Shown piece after piece: positions 18,749 to 27,546 of a stretch of DNA of 64,000 nucleotides. Location of the stretch: positions 144,659 to 208,658 of the forward strand of contig JAPPFL010000071.1 of assembly GCA_028823855.1 (NCBI GenBank), in the 5' to 3' direction. The notes beneath the pieces are model-generated. The model worked only from the letters and a program-made list of their open reading frames with translations, searched no databases and was not told the DNA's origin. A program made the translations under genes and the position numbers. The DNA comes from Albidovulum sp. (GTDB lineage: Bacteria > Pseudomonadota > Alphaproteobacteria > Rhodobacterales > Rhodobacteraceae). Within the stretch, counting starts at the first letter, position 1. Each line of letters begins with the position of its first letter.

Positions 18749-19325
18749 TCTGCGCGTTTCCTAATTTTGCGATTGCTGAGCTTGCCGATTCCCTCGGCCT
18801 CCAGTTCTACGATATCTCCGGGCTTGATCCAGCGGTCAAGGCAATCGCCTCACCTGTTGGCGACCGTACCTGAGCCGATGAAATCGCCGAAAAAAAGAGC
18901 TTGGAACCAAAAGATATGGGAGTTGTTCCGGGCGGCATTCCATTCCGGAAAATGTCGTCGGTATTCGCGTGCGACAATTTCTCGACACTGACCCGGGCGA
19001 ACATGTCGAGCCTGGATACGTTGAGCTCATCCGGCCCGCCAGGGCAGAGACCCCATGACGTTGCCGTTGTCCATGTCCTTGGCGGATCCAAGGACTATTC
19101 GCACCTCGCCGCGAATGAAATCGCGGGCGTTTATGTCGTTGACGATCGTGTATCCGCCGATATGGGCAGTTGCATCATCCTCCAGAATTGTCACTCCGTC
19201 ATTGGCGATGCAGCCGCCGAACTCGAGCTCGAGATTGTCGGTCCAGTTGGCGTCCAGGTCCGGGTCGGTTGCAGGCATGCGGTTTTACCCTGGAGTAGAT
19301 CGGGGTTTCGGAGCATCGCCGCGGG
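18745..19325 (-). pseudogene. Fumarylacetoacetate-hydrolase-family gene, broken
   Basis: Three pieces of one FAH-type protein follow each other in different frames on the minus strand. The first, PKPRSTPG, is cut by an in-frame TAA. Next come RMPATDPDLDANWTDNLELE, a metal-ligand region, and YTIVNDINARDFIRGEV, which ends in a frameshift near 19030. A second frame continues with PDELNVSRLDMFARVSVEKL. The last piece, LDRWIKPGDIVELEAEGIG, runs to the stop at 18745. The N-terminal half is missing. Known relatives hydrolyse or hydrate diketo acids using Mg. The stop overlaps the SDR start, so the operon arrangement has survived the gene. Confidence 0.75.
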
Positions 19326-19564
19326 TCTTCTAGCCGGTCCAACGCCCGAAATAAATCAAGTATCCTTCAATAGGCATCGTGTCGCGAATCGAAGTATGGC
19401 GCGGGACGGGGCGGGAAGACGAGATTCCGGGTCCGCATGGATCAAATGCCGGCCGCCGCATGGGCCAGCGGAACGAGGCAGCGCTGCGACATTGGCAAGC
19501 GAGGTATCGGCAGCACTGTTTCTCCGCAAACCGCCGTCCACTACTCCCCGCGAAACAGCAGCTC

Positions 19565-19738
19565 TCAACCGGTCCCGAGCAGCCAGCCTGCAACTATTGT
19601 CGAAAACAATCCAAGAATCGCCGCAGCGATCCCGTATCCAGCCGCGTATTGAGCGATATCAAATTTGTTCCCGCCCTTCTTCCGCGCGACAAGAGCTCCG
19701 AAAACGGCGCCGCATGCGAATCCAGCGATGACAAGCAT
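19565..19738 (-). CDS. Small two-helix membrane protein
   Basis: 57 residues, ATG at 19738 with CTGGAG about 8 bases upstream. It begins MLVIAGFACGAVFGALVARK, a glycine-rich hydrophobic helix ended by a basic KKGGNKFD turn. IAQYAAGYGIAAAILGLFST then starts a second helix that runs to the C terminus. I associate this arrangement (short helix, RKKGGN/RRGGN turn, DIAQYA, long helix) with a small inner-membrane protein common in Rhodobacteraceae and of unknown role. That match is from memory and should be searched. It stands alone between the broken FAH gene and a non-coding stretch. Confidence 0.65.
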   Translation of the reverse strand: MLVIAGFACGAVFGALVARKKGGNKFDIAQYAAGYGIAAAILGLFSTIVAGWLLGTG

Positions 19739-19739
19739 G

Positions 19740-20482
19740 AAATCTCCAGTCTGAGCGGCTCAAGGTAAATCGGTTTGTTGCAACTACAATATATGATTTC
19801 GGAATAGAAACTAAATCCCGGATTTCGGATGCGGAAGTATTGAGCGCCAAGGTCCGAGAGTCTCAATCGACTAATCTCATCCAAGGTTCATTGAATACCG
19901 TATTTCGGCAAGGAATTCGGGAAAATTCTATGGCTATATCCCGCACAGCAATGCTCCCGAGGTTGGAATAAAAATGCTGTGTTCTGGCGAAGCTGGACGA
20001 GAGCGCCGTGTCGCTGCCTTCAAGGAGCGTCCGCAAATGTACAAGCCCCTGTAAGCGCTTCCCGAGTTAAATCTGCAAACCAAGTGCCGAGAAGCCCCGG
20101 GTTTGGGAACAATGTCCGGACGCGCTGCGGCAAGCCCGTTGATAGATTATCCGCAGTGGTTCACTACTATTACGGAGTTTTCGCTTCAATGCGTTTGTCA
20201 ACAAGCCCCTCCACTGGCGTATTCGGGCGGGTTTCATTCGTATTTGCTCAACGTTTTTAATTTTCGATTGTCGTTCAAGTAGCATTGATAAATGAAATGA
20301 ACGAGTAGAATTATTATTTAGTTGGGATTTGGATGGGCTACCCTCAGAGAACAGAAATTTCGAATTTAACGCAACGCAACTAAAAGCACTTTGTAACTCA
20401 GCCTATTGGAAAAACTGCATTCCGGAAATCCAAGCCAATGGCGAATTAGATTTACGCAAGGCTCGTGAGACCATTGCTGTTT
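19740..20482. other. Gene-poor stretch
   Basis: About 740 bases in which no convincing gene, RNA or mobile element was seen. It is more AT-rich towards 20240-20480. Short open frames here lack ribosome-binding sites and family resemblance. Confidence 0.4.
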
Positions 20483-20659
20483 TTAACTTCGACTCTCAAA
20501 ATCATCTTTCAGCATTTCGCTGACTTCGGCAAATGCCTCGCGCGCGTCCTTGATTGCTCGTCGACGGATTTCCTCCTCGCGTTGAGATTTTGTCGGCACC
20601 GGATAGCCGAATGGCGCTTCAATTTCGGCTTTCGATATTTCTCCGTTTTCAAAGTTCAT
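20483..20659 (-). CDS. 58-residue charged protein coupled to the proteasome-like gene
   Basis: The ATG at 20659 overlaps the stop of the upstream proteasome-like gene (ATGA), a classic coupling arrangement. The protein begins MNFENGEISKAEIEAPFGYP, then VPTKSQREEEIRRRAIKDAR and a predicted charged amphipathic helix to the end. No signal peptide or membrane segment is present. The proline/aromatic segment followed by a long charged helix looks like a binding partner rather than an enzyme. I do not recognise a named family. I infer that it works with the Ntn-hydrolase encoded just upstream, as a regulator, chaperone or adaptor. It appears intact although the upstream gene carries two stop codons. 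Confidence 0.7.
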   Translation of the reverse strand: MNFENGEISKAEIEAPFGYPVPTKSQREEEIRRRAIKDAREAFAEVSEMLKDDFESRS

Positions 20660-21945
20660 CCATATTCCCCTCTAGCGCACAGCCTTGACCGATTTTCAAC
20701 ATAGTGCAAATTTAGCGAAGGGTCAAAATAATGCTTGCGCTTCACCCAAATGAAACCGTCACCTTTCGAAATGACCGCGACATCGACGGGGCCGCCAACT
20801 GTCTCTTGTTCCTGCGAAACACGTCGCTTGAGGGATGTAAGATTTACCAAGGCTTCCGCCATGCCGCCAAGCTCCTCTTTGGGCAAATGCCTGACGATTT
20901 CCATTATAGGAACAATAAATCTGTCGTTTTGAAACTTCCTAGCCCTTTTCAAATAAGAAGAGCTTTGCGCTTCTGCAACATTGCGAATTCTTGCCAAGAA
21001 CTCGTCATTTGCAAGCCCATGAGCCTCAAGTATTCCCTTTCCGAATAGAACCAATTGTTCGAGAAACAATTCTCCAAAATATGCATGAAATTCAGGATCG
21101 ATTCCTTCCATGAATCGCCTGACCATCTCTTGTTGCGCGAAAGGCATTATGACCGCATGATTGTCATCTCGGCCAATGTCGAAATCACGAGGCGAACAAT
21201 GTTTCAGGAATTTTTCGACCATCCCGTCTGTTTCCATTGTCCGCGGAGCGGGACAAATTTCATCTTCGCCAAACCCGGCAATGACTATGCCGGAACGATA
21301 ATTTGACAGTGCTTTACTTTTGATTGTGAATTGAAAAATTTTGCGCAGTGCCTTCCTGTTTTCTTGGGTTGGTTCAGATGGCCAAAAAATATTGCCAATC
21401 AGTTCGTCGAGGCTGTCCTTATGCGCGGCAACTATGCTTGTTGACTTTATTTCTTTCGTAGAATCCGATTCACGAAGTTTAACAAGAGCCTCCAAATGCT
21501 GCTCCACGACATTTTTGGTGATTCTATTCCATGCTTGCCGAGAAAAACCTTTTCCTTGCTGAAGTACGTTTTCTCTGACGCCGTTAGTGACGTGTGCGAA
21601 AATCTGCCTGTATGCGTCCAAGGCTATCTATTGCATATTTACGGAGATCTGTTCGGGAGTACAAAACGGTTTAGAACGAATAAACTTTAAATAATCTCCA
21701 AAGCGCTACTCGCACGTCGACTTTGACATTTGTCCGATTTGAACCCGATACATCTTTATGATTGCTTCCCTAGGAACTCCCATAAATTCCGCATTGTCGC
21801 AGATCATCACGCCAATTGGATGGTGCTTCGATAAAGCAAATAGTTTGTCAACTGGATAAATTTTGCCGGTTCCCTGGATTGTCATGGCACTGTCGGCCGC
21901 TAAGGCAACAGCCGATTTGTTCAAAATGGCGATCTCTGCAGTCAT
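20656..21945 (-). pseudogene. Proteasome-fold Ntn hydrolase with two in-frame TAG codons
   Basis: One frame runs 430 codons from the ATG at 21945 to 20656, interrupted only by TAG at 21706-21708 and 21628-21630. The N terminus, MTAEIAILNKSAVALAADSA and onward, reproduces the proteasome/HslV catalytic pattern. If Met is removed, Thr is residue 1, Asp of AADSA is residue 17, and Lys of YPVDKLF is residue 33. NHAV, FMEGIDPEFHAYF and other conserved-looking blocks continue to the end without a frameshift. At about 430 residues it is roughly twice HslV or Anbu, with a long helical C-terminal region. Neighbouring genes use TAG as an ordinary stop, so recent nonsense mutation is the simplest reading. 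The fragment from 21621 starts at a TTG inside the gene. Confidence 0.75.
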
Positions 21946-22562
21946 TATTTTGGAATTCCTATTTGAACCTACTATCCGCTATCTTTCCAGGACACTTCAA
22001 CAAAGCAGTCGAATACACGAATTCGTCGACAGCCGCCAAGGTTCTCGGCCCGGCAGCCTAACTTGGCAGAAGCTGGTCGATCCGTACCCGCAAGCCATCG
22101 GCCGGCACCGACATGGCCGAATGCTTTTTCCATGCGGCTCGCTTTTCGATTTTTAGCTCTTCGGCGTCGTCGCAGCAGAATTGGTTGCCGCACTGAGCGA
22201 AATGCAAGGCTAGTGTCAACAGACGAAGGACCGGCACTGAAAATTTGCCATTCCCATCGGACAAGGCTGCAGATCTGCTTCGACTCTTGACTGCACTTCG
22301 CCACTTTTCGGTCAACATAAATCAAGGAACGTCCGCCTCCATTTTTCAAGCTTTGTACTGTCTCAAGATCGATTCCGCTCCATTGTGACGTGAACCGATA
22401 TCCGGGCTTTCCATGCCGTTCGTATCGGACACGCTACGGTTCCACCGAGCCGGAAGAAACCAAGTCCAAATTGCCATTGCCGGGATTAGCTTCGCGCCTT
22501 ATGGTGCCTGACCCCGACGAATGGGCGTTGCGGATTTCAATAGGGAATTATTGAATAAATCG
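21946..22562. other. Gene-poor stretch upstream of the amidase operon
   Basis: About 600 bases. A minus-strand open frame at 22058-22318 (86 residues, containing FAQCGNQFCCDDAEELK) reads somewhat like a protein but has no recognised family or clear ribosome-binding site, so it is not called as a gene. No terminator or RNA gene was recognised. Confidence 0.3.
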
Positions 22563-23453
22563 ATGCGAAAGACATTGCGCATTTCCATCCTGCAGATGAA
22601 TTCGTCCAACCGGCATCGGCCAAACGTCGCGACGGTTGCGGCAGCCGCTAGCTTGGCCGGCTCCGAAAATGCCGATCTCCTTGCGCTTCCGGAAGCATCC
22701 GGGTTGATGAACAGAGTTCGCGAGGAAGCGAGGCATTTGGTTTCCACCGAAGAACTGGATCCCTACATTGCGGCATGCCGAGAGCTGGCTTCGAAATTCC
22801 GAATCTGGATACATTTGGGCTCAACGCCTGTCGCCGACGACAGCGGCAGATACCGCAATCGTTCCCTACTCATCGACAACCAAGGCAGCATTCGCGCGCG
22901 ATACGACAAGATTCACCTTTTTGACGTGTTTTTGCCCGACCGCCCTCCGACCGGAGAATCCAAGCGCTACGATCCCGGCACGGACGCAGTTCTGGTTGAC
23001 ACGCCGTGGGGTCTTTGGGGCCTTTCGATCTGCTACGACCTTCGCTTCCCGCACTTGTACCGTGACTATGCGAGGCGAGGCGCAACGCTAATGTTCGCGC
23101 CTTCCGCTTTCACAGTTCCGACGGGGACCGCTCACTGGGAAATCCTGCTTAGATCAAGGGCGATTGAAAACGGTTCGTGGATAGTTGCGCCTGCGCAAGT
23201 CGGCAAGCACGACGACGGAAGAATAACCTACGGTCATTCCATGATCGTGAGTCCATGGGGCGAGGTTGCCGTTGATCTCGGCGGATCGTCTACGGGACAG
23301 GCAACGGCGGAACTGGACCTAGAGGCCGCGGTGTCGGCAAGAAATCAGATACCGTCCCTGAAAAACGCGCGTGAGTACAGTATTCGAAGAGTCGATGCGC
23401 GACACGCTCTTCGCCCATTCAAAAAATTGCAAACGGAGGAAGTACATGCTTAA
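22563..23453 (+). CDS. Carbon-nitrogen hydrolase (nitrilase superfamily), Nit1-like
   Basis: 296 residues from the ATG at 22563. The nitrilase triad is visible: Glu44 in ALPEAS, Lys116 in YDKIHLF, and the nucleophile Cys157 in SICYDLRFP. FTVPTGTAHWEILLRSRAIE and YGHSMIVSPWGEV match the deaminated-glutathione amidase / Nit1 branch, which hydrolyses small amides in the cytoplasm. Its last 8 bases overlap the start of the peptide-type binding protein gene, so it is the first gene of a five-gene transport operon. The imported compound may therefore be an amide or small peptide that this enzyme hydrolyses. The longer frame from 22521 has a weaker start. Confidence 0.9.
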   Translation: MRKTLRISILQMNSSNRHRPNVATVAAAASLAGSENADLLALPEASGLMNRVREEARHLVSTEELDPYIAACRELASKFRIWIHLGSTPVADDSGRYRNRSLLIDNQGSIRARYDKIHLFDVFLPDRPPTGESKRYDPGTDAVLVDTPWGLWGLSICYDLRFPHLYRDYARRGATLMFAPSAFTVPTGTAHWEILLRSRAIENGSWIVAPAQVGKHDDGRITYGHSMIVSPWGEVAVDLGGSSTGQATAELDLEAAVSARNQIPSLKNAREYSIRRVDARHALRPFKKLQTEEVHA

Positions 23454-25008
23454 AATCATTAAATTGGCTCTTGGAGCGATCTGCCTCTCGGCGGCGTCGC
23501 TGGCGCAGGCCGACGAAAGGCCGGACATCAAGATCGCGGTCGACAACCTTTGGCCGACCATGGATCCCGTGATCGGGATATCTACGACAGGAGCACGCGT
23601 TCATTCAAACCTTTTCGATACGCTCGTTCGGCGCAATCGCTGGGAAGATCCGGAAGGCACAACTCTCGTACCCTGGCTTGCCGAAAGCTGGGAAAGAAAA
23701 TCGCCAAACGTCTGGGTAATCCACCTTAGGGATGGCGTGCCTTTTCATGACGGGCACGTTATGGATGCCGACGACGTCGCTTTTTCAATGTCTAAAGAGC
23801 GCCTGTGGGGCGAAAAGCCGTTGGCCCCCAGGGGCACGCGTTACGCGCGCGGCATCGTTCGCGTCGAGGCGACGGGACCGCTGTCCGTCGAAATCGAAAC
23901 CTCGACGCCCGACCCGAATTTCATTTTCCGCCTAGTTACGCCTCTTGGGTTCGTATTGCCGAAGCACTACTATGAAGAAGTCGGCACGGAGGCATTCGGT
24001 CAGATGCCGATGGGCACAGGTCCGTACAAGCTTGTTTCCTTCGACCCGTCGGTCTCCGTAGAAGCCGTTGCAAATGATAATTACTGGGCCGGATCCGTGC
24101 CCGCCAAGTCGCTGACATTCCAAATCGTTCCTGAGTATTCCACGCGATTTGCGGGGCTTGTCGCCGGCGAATTCGACGTAATCGTCAGCGTTCCGGCGGA
24201 TCAGGCCGAGCAGGTTCGCGCCACCGAAGGTGTCGAGTTGATGGAGAAGTCGATTGAGAACTATCCGATGTTCGCGTTCAATACGCTAAGCACGGAGCTG
24301 CTTCCCGACAACCCGCTCGTCGACTCAAATCTCCGCAAGGCGATGGTTGCCGCCATCGACAGGGACGGAATTGTCAAGGCGCTTTGGGGCGACAAGACAT
24401 TCGTGCCGGCTCCTTTCAACTTCCCCGAATACGGATCCTACTTCGATCCGGACCGGAAAGCCCGGTACACGTATGATCCGGAAGGGTCGAAGGCGCTACT
24501 TGCCGAAACGAACTACGATGGAAGACCGCTCGTCTGGCACATTACGCGCGGCTTCTACCCGAACTACGAAATCGCGGCTGAATTCATGGTCGAGCAGTGG
24601 CGGGAAGTCGGCATCAACGTGGAGCTTAAAATCGTTGACAATTTCTCTCTGGCTTACAAGCGCCCGTTCCATATGCTCAACATGTCGATGTCGAGCGAAT
24701 TCTCGGGCGATCCGTACCGACCGCTCTGGATGGATTGGGGACCGCTTTCCAGTCGCACCAGGGCGAGTCACAAGACGTGGGTGCCAACGGACAAGTTTCT
24801 GGAACTCGGCATGAAATTTGAAGCCGCGCAAGAATTCGATGCCAGAAACGCCGCCTACCTCGAACTCGTGGAAGAATGGGAGAACGTAACTCCCGGAATG
24901 TACTTATGGCGCAATGTCGTGAGCTATGCGGTACGCGAAGGTTTGGATTGGGATCCGGGCAATTCGGCGGTCACCATATTCGACAATATGTATCTTGGAT
25001 CTTCCTGA
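23446..25008 (+). CDS. ABC transporter substrate-binding protein, family 5 (dipeptide/Opp type)
   Basis: 520 residues from the ATG at 23446, chosen because CGGAGGAAGTAC precedes it and a Sec signal peptide follows (MLKIIKLALGAICLSAASLA, cleavage after AQA). The mature protein shows family-5 features: VHSNLFDTLVRRN, WVIHLRDGVPFHDG, DADDVAFSM and GTGPYKLVSFD. It would bind an oligopeptide, opine or amide in the periplasm and hand it to the two permeases encoded downstream. It overlaps the amidase gene by 8 bases. The ligand cannot be told from sequence, and the coupled amidase suggests a compound with an amide bond. Confidence 0.93.
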   Translation: MLKIIKLALGAICLSAASLAQADERPDIKIAVDNLWPTMDPVIGISTTGARVHSNLFDTLVRRNRWEDPEGTTLVPWLAESWERKSPNVWVIHLRDGVPFHDGHVMDADDVAFSMSKERLWGEKPLAPRGTRYARGIVRVEATGPLSVEIETSTPDPNFIFRLVTPLGFVLPKHYYEEVGTEAFGQMPMGTGPYKLVSFDPSVSVEAVANDNYWAGSVPAKSLTFQIVPEYSTRFAGLVAGEFDVIVSVPADQAEQVRATEGVELMEKSIENYPMFAFNTLSTELLPDNPLVDSNLRKAMVAAIDRDGIVKALWGDKTFVPAPFNFPEYGSYFDPDRKARYTYDPEGSKALLAETNYDGRPLVWHITRGFYPNYEIAAEFMVEQWREVGINVELKIVDNFSLAYKRPFHMLNMSMSSEFSGDPYRPLWMDWGPLSSRTRASHKTWVPTDKFLELGMKFEAAQEFDARNAAYLELVEEWENVTPGMYLWRNVVSYAVREGLDWDPGNSAVTIFDNMYLGSS

Positions 25009-25029
25009 TCCGGCGCGGCGGGCGGGTTG

Positions 25030-26640
25030 ATGCCCGGCGAGCCCGCCGTACTCTCTATTGAAAATCTCTCGGTCGCCCTTCCCGAAGGCGGCGACCGGGA
25101 ATTCGCGGTGCGGGGCATCACGCTTGATGTGAAGCCCGGCGAAACCGTCTGTCTGGTGGGAGAAAGCGGCTCTGGAAAAACCGTCGCGGCCCAGTCGACG
25201 ATCGGCATGCTGCCGAAGGCTTTGCCGGTAGTCGCGGGACGCGTCTGCTTCGAGAGCAAATCTCTGCCGCCGCAGCGAAGCAAGGCTTTCGACTCGCTGC
25301 GCGGAATCAAGATGGCGATGATTTTCCAGGATGCGGTAGCGAGCCTTGATCCCGTTCAGCGAATCGGCCGGCAGCTAGAAGAGATTCTTGCCGTTCATGG
25401 CGTGGACAGGAGATCTCGAAAGAAACGCGTACTAGATTCGCTGGAAACCGCGAGGCTTCCGGACCCGCCGAGAATCTACCGTTCCTATCCTCACCAGCTG
25501 TCGGGCGGCCAGGCGCAGCGGGTTGTCATCGCCGGGTCGCTGCTACTAAATCCGAGACTGCTTATCGCCGACGAGCCTACAACCGCGCTGGACGTAACGA
25601 CGCAGGCGGAAATCCTCGATCTCCTGAAGGACTTGAAACGGGAACGCAAAGCGTCCGTGCTTTTCATAACTCACGATTTCGGCGTTGTCGCGGAGATCGC
25701 CGACCGAATAGCCGTCATGAAGGAAGGAGAAATCGTTGAAACCGGGAGTGCCGATGCCGTATTGGGAGCACCCGAACACCCCTATACGCGGCGACTTTTG
25801 GCGGCGGCGCGCAAAAGAGACCCGGCGCGGGAAGCAAGCCCGGCCAAGCGAGTTCTGGAGGTGCGGAACTTGAGCTTGGACTACAAGATCGGGCGGCTTT
25901 TGTCGAAAAAACATATTCACGCCGTCAAGGGTGTATCGCTCCAGCTTGAAGAAGGCCGCACGTTGGCGATCGTCGGCGAAAGCGGATCGGGCAAGTCTTC
26001 GCTGGCACGCTGCATTTTAAGGCTCGTGGACGCTAGCGCGGGAACAATTCGTTTCAAAGGCGACGACATAACCGAAGAAAAGGGTTCGAAACTGCGCGCG
26101 CTGCGCAAGAGAATCCAGTTTGTTCAGCAAGATCCGTACAGCGCCATTAATCCTCGACAAACTGTTCTCTCGGCTATTGCCGAAGGACCAATTATTCACG
26201 ACGCGACCAAAAGGGATGCCGAAGCCCGGGCGACTGAGCTCTTGGAGGTCACCGGGCTTTCCGTCAATGCGGGCAGCCGATACCCGCACGAGTTCTCCGG
26301 CGGCCAGCTGCAAAGAATCTGCATCGCCAGAGCTCTGGCGCTAGAACCCGAACTTCTCGTCGCCGACGAGCCGGTATCGGCTCTCGACGTATCGATACAG
26401 GCGCAAATCCTCGACCTATTCAGATCGCTCCAATCGAAATTCGGGTTTGCGATGGTTTTCATTACTCACGATCTGCGGGTCGCGCAATCAATCAGCGACG
26501 ATATCCTCGTCATGAAAGACGGCGAAGTCGTTGAAAGCGGCGCTGCCGCAAAAGTATTCAGCGCTCCGTCTCATCCGTATACGAAAGCCTTGCTGGCGGC
26601 GGCTCCCGATATCGCCTTGCGGCGGCGCGCCGCGGCATGA
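25030..26640 (+). CDS. Fused DppD-DppF-type ABC ATPase
   Basis: 536 residues from the ATG at 25030 (TTG at 25027 is the alternative). Two complete ATPase domains lie in tandem. The first has Walker A GESGSGKTVAAQ, signature LSGGQAQRVVIAG and Walker B LLIADEPTTALDV. The second has GESGSGKSSLARC, FSGGQLQRICIARAL and LLVADEPVSALDV. Each domain ends with the HPYT(R/K)xLLAAA oligopeptide-type tail. In most Opp/Dpp systems these are two separate proteins; a fused form is common in alphaproteobacteria. Its stop overlaps the start of the first permease gene by 4 bases. Confidence 0.95.
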   Translation: MPGEPAVLSIENLSVALPEGGDREFAVRGITLDVKPGETVCLVGESGSGKTVAAQSTIGMLPKALPVVAGRVCFESKSLPPQRSKAFDSLRGIKMAMIFQDAVASLDPVQRIGRQLEEILAVHGVDRRSRKKRVLDSLETARLPDPPRIYRSYPHQLSGGQAQRVVIAGSLLLNPRLLIADEPTTALDVTTQAEILDLLKDLKRERKASVLFITHDFGVVAEIADRIAVMKEGEIVETGSADAVLGAPEHPYTRRLLAAARKRDPAREASPAKRVLEVRNLSLDYKIGRLLSKKHIHAVKGVSLQLEEGRTLAIVGESGSGKSSLARCILRLVDASAGTIRFKGDDITEEKGSKLRALRKRIQFVQQDPYSAINPRQTVLSAIAEGPIIHDATKRDAEARATELLEVTGLSVNAGSRYPHEFSGGQLQRICIARALALEPELLVADEPVSALDVSIQAQILDLFRSLQSKFGFAMVFITHDLRVAQSISDDILVMKDGEVVESGAAAKVFSAPSHPYTKALLAAAPDIALRRRAAA

Positions 26641-27545
26641 CCGCTTACATTCTGGCTAAATTTGCGCGAGCGGCCGCGACGCTTCTTATCGCTGTTTCAT
26701 TGGTATTCATCTTTATTCGGTTCTCGGGAGACCCGGCTGCGGCCCTTGCGCCGCCGGATGCGCCGCAGGAAGTCATCGACCAGTACGCGGAAGCAATGGG
26801 CTTGGACAAGCCGCTGTGGCAACAGTACGCAAGCTACATTGGCGGGCTTCTCCAGGGCGATTTCGGATACTCAATTCACACGGGCAAGCCCGCTCTCGAA
26901 CTGTTCCTGGAGCGTCTTCCGTCCACGCTTCGCCTGGGAAGCACGGCATTGCTGATTGCGCTAGCGGTGGGAATACCTCTCGGAAGTTTCGCCGCGCTCA
27001 ATCGCGGCACCAAGGTCGACCGTTTCGCCATGGCGTTTTCCGTCTTTGCATTCGCGATGCCGAATTTCCTGTTCGGTCTGTGCGTCATTCTCGGCGGCGC
27101 GCTTTTGTTCCAGACATATTTCGGCGGAACCGACGCCAGCGTCCTCCCGGCGGCGCTTACGCTGGGTCTCGCGGCGATGGGAAGTTTCGCCCGCTTTACC
27201 CGATCTTCGCTGCTGGAAACGATAAACGCGCCTTTCATGCGGGCCGCCGAAGCAAGGGGCGTGCCCTACATGCGGCGACTCGTGGCTCACGCCGCTCCGA
27301 ATGCCGCCATTCCTCTTGTAACGCTTATAGGACTTTCCCTAGGCGCCTTAATCGCCGGCTCGGTCGTTACCGAGCAGGTATTCGGGTGGCCGGGCGTCGG
27401 ACAACTGCTCGTGCGTTCGGTCGCTACCCGCGACATCGCCACTGTCCAGTTTATCGTTCTGGCGATCGCCTTCACGATGGTATTGGCAAATCTGCTCGTG
27501 GACATGCTCTACCTAGTCATCGACCCTCGCATTCGAACTCGCTAG
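26637..27545 (+). CDS. DppB-type ABC permease
   Basis: 302 residues with about six hydrophobic segments. The N terminus is typical of the family (LIAVSLVFIFIRFSGDPAAA). The DppB-type stretch GLDKPLWQQYASYIGGLLQG precedes the core domain. The coupling loop is FMRAAEARGVPYMRRLVAHA, the EAA-like helix that docks on the ATPase. It forms half of the inner-membrane channel of the importer. It overlaps the ATPase gene by 4 bases and is followed after one base by the DppC-type gene, so expression is surely joint. Confidence 0.94.
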   Translation: MTAYILAKFARAAATLLIAVSLVFIFIRFSGDPAAALAPPDAPQEVIDQYAEAMGLDKPLWQQYASYIGGLLQGDFGYSIHTGKPALELFLERLPSTLRLGSTALLIALAVGIPLGSFAALNRGTKVDRFAMAFSVFAFAMPNFLFGLCVILGGALLFQTYFGGTDASVLPAALTLGLAAMGSFARFTRSSLLETINAPFMRAAEARGVPYMRRLVAHAAPNAAIPLVTLIGLSLGALIAGSVVTEQVFGWPGVGQLLVRSVATRDIATVQFIVLAIAFTMVLANLLVDMLYLVIDPRIRTR

Positions 27546-27546
27546 C

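Noticed and set aside
21628..21708. Amber recoding (pyrrolysine or suppressor) as the main explanation for the two TAG codons
   Set aside because: Intact neighbours such as the GMC gene (3242), the KduD-like gene (17927) and GcvT copy 2 (55646) end with TAG, and other nearby genes are plainly broken. Kept only as a secondary possibility.
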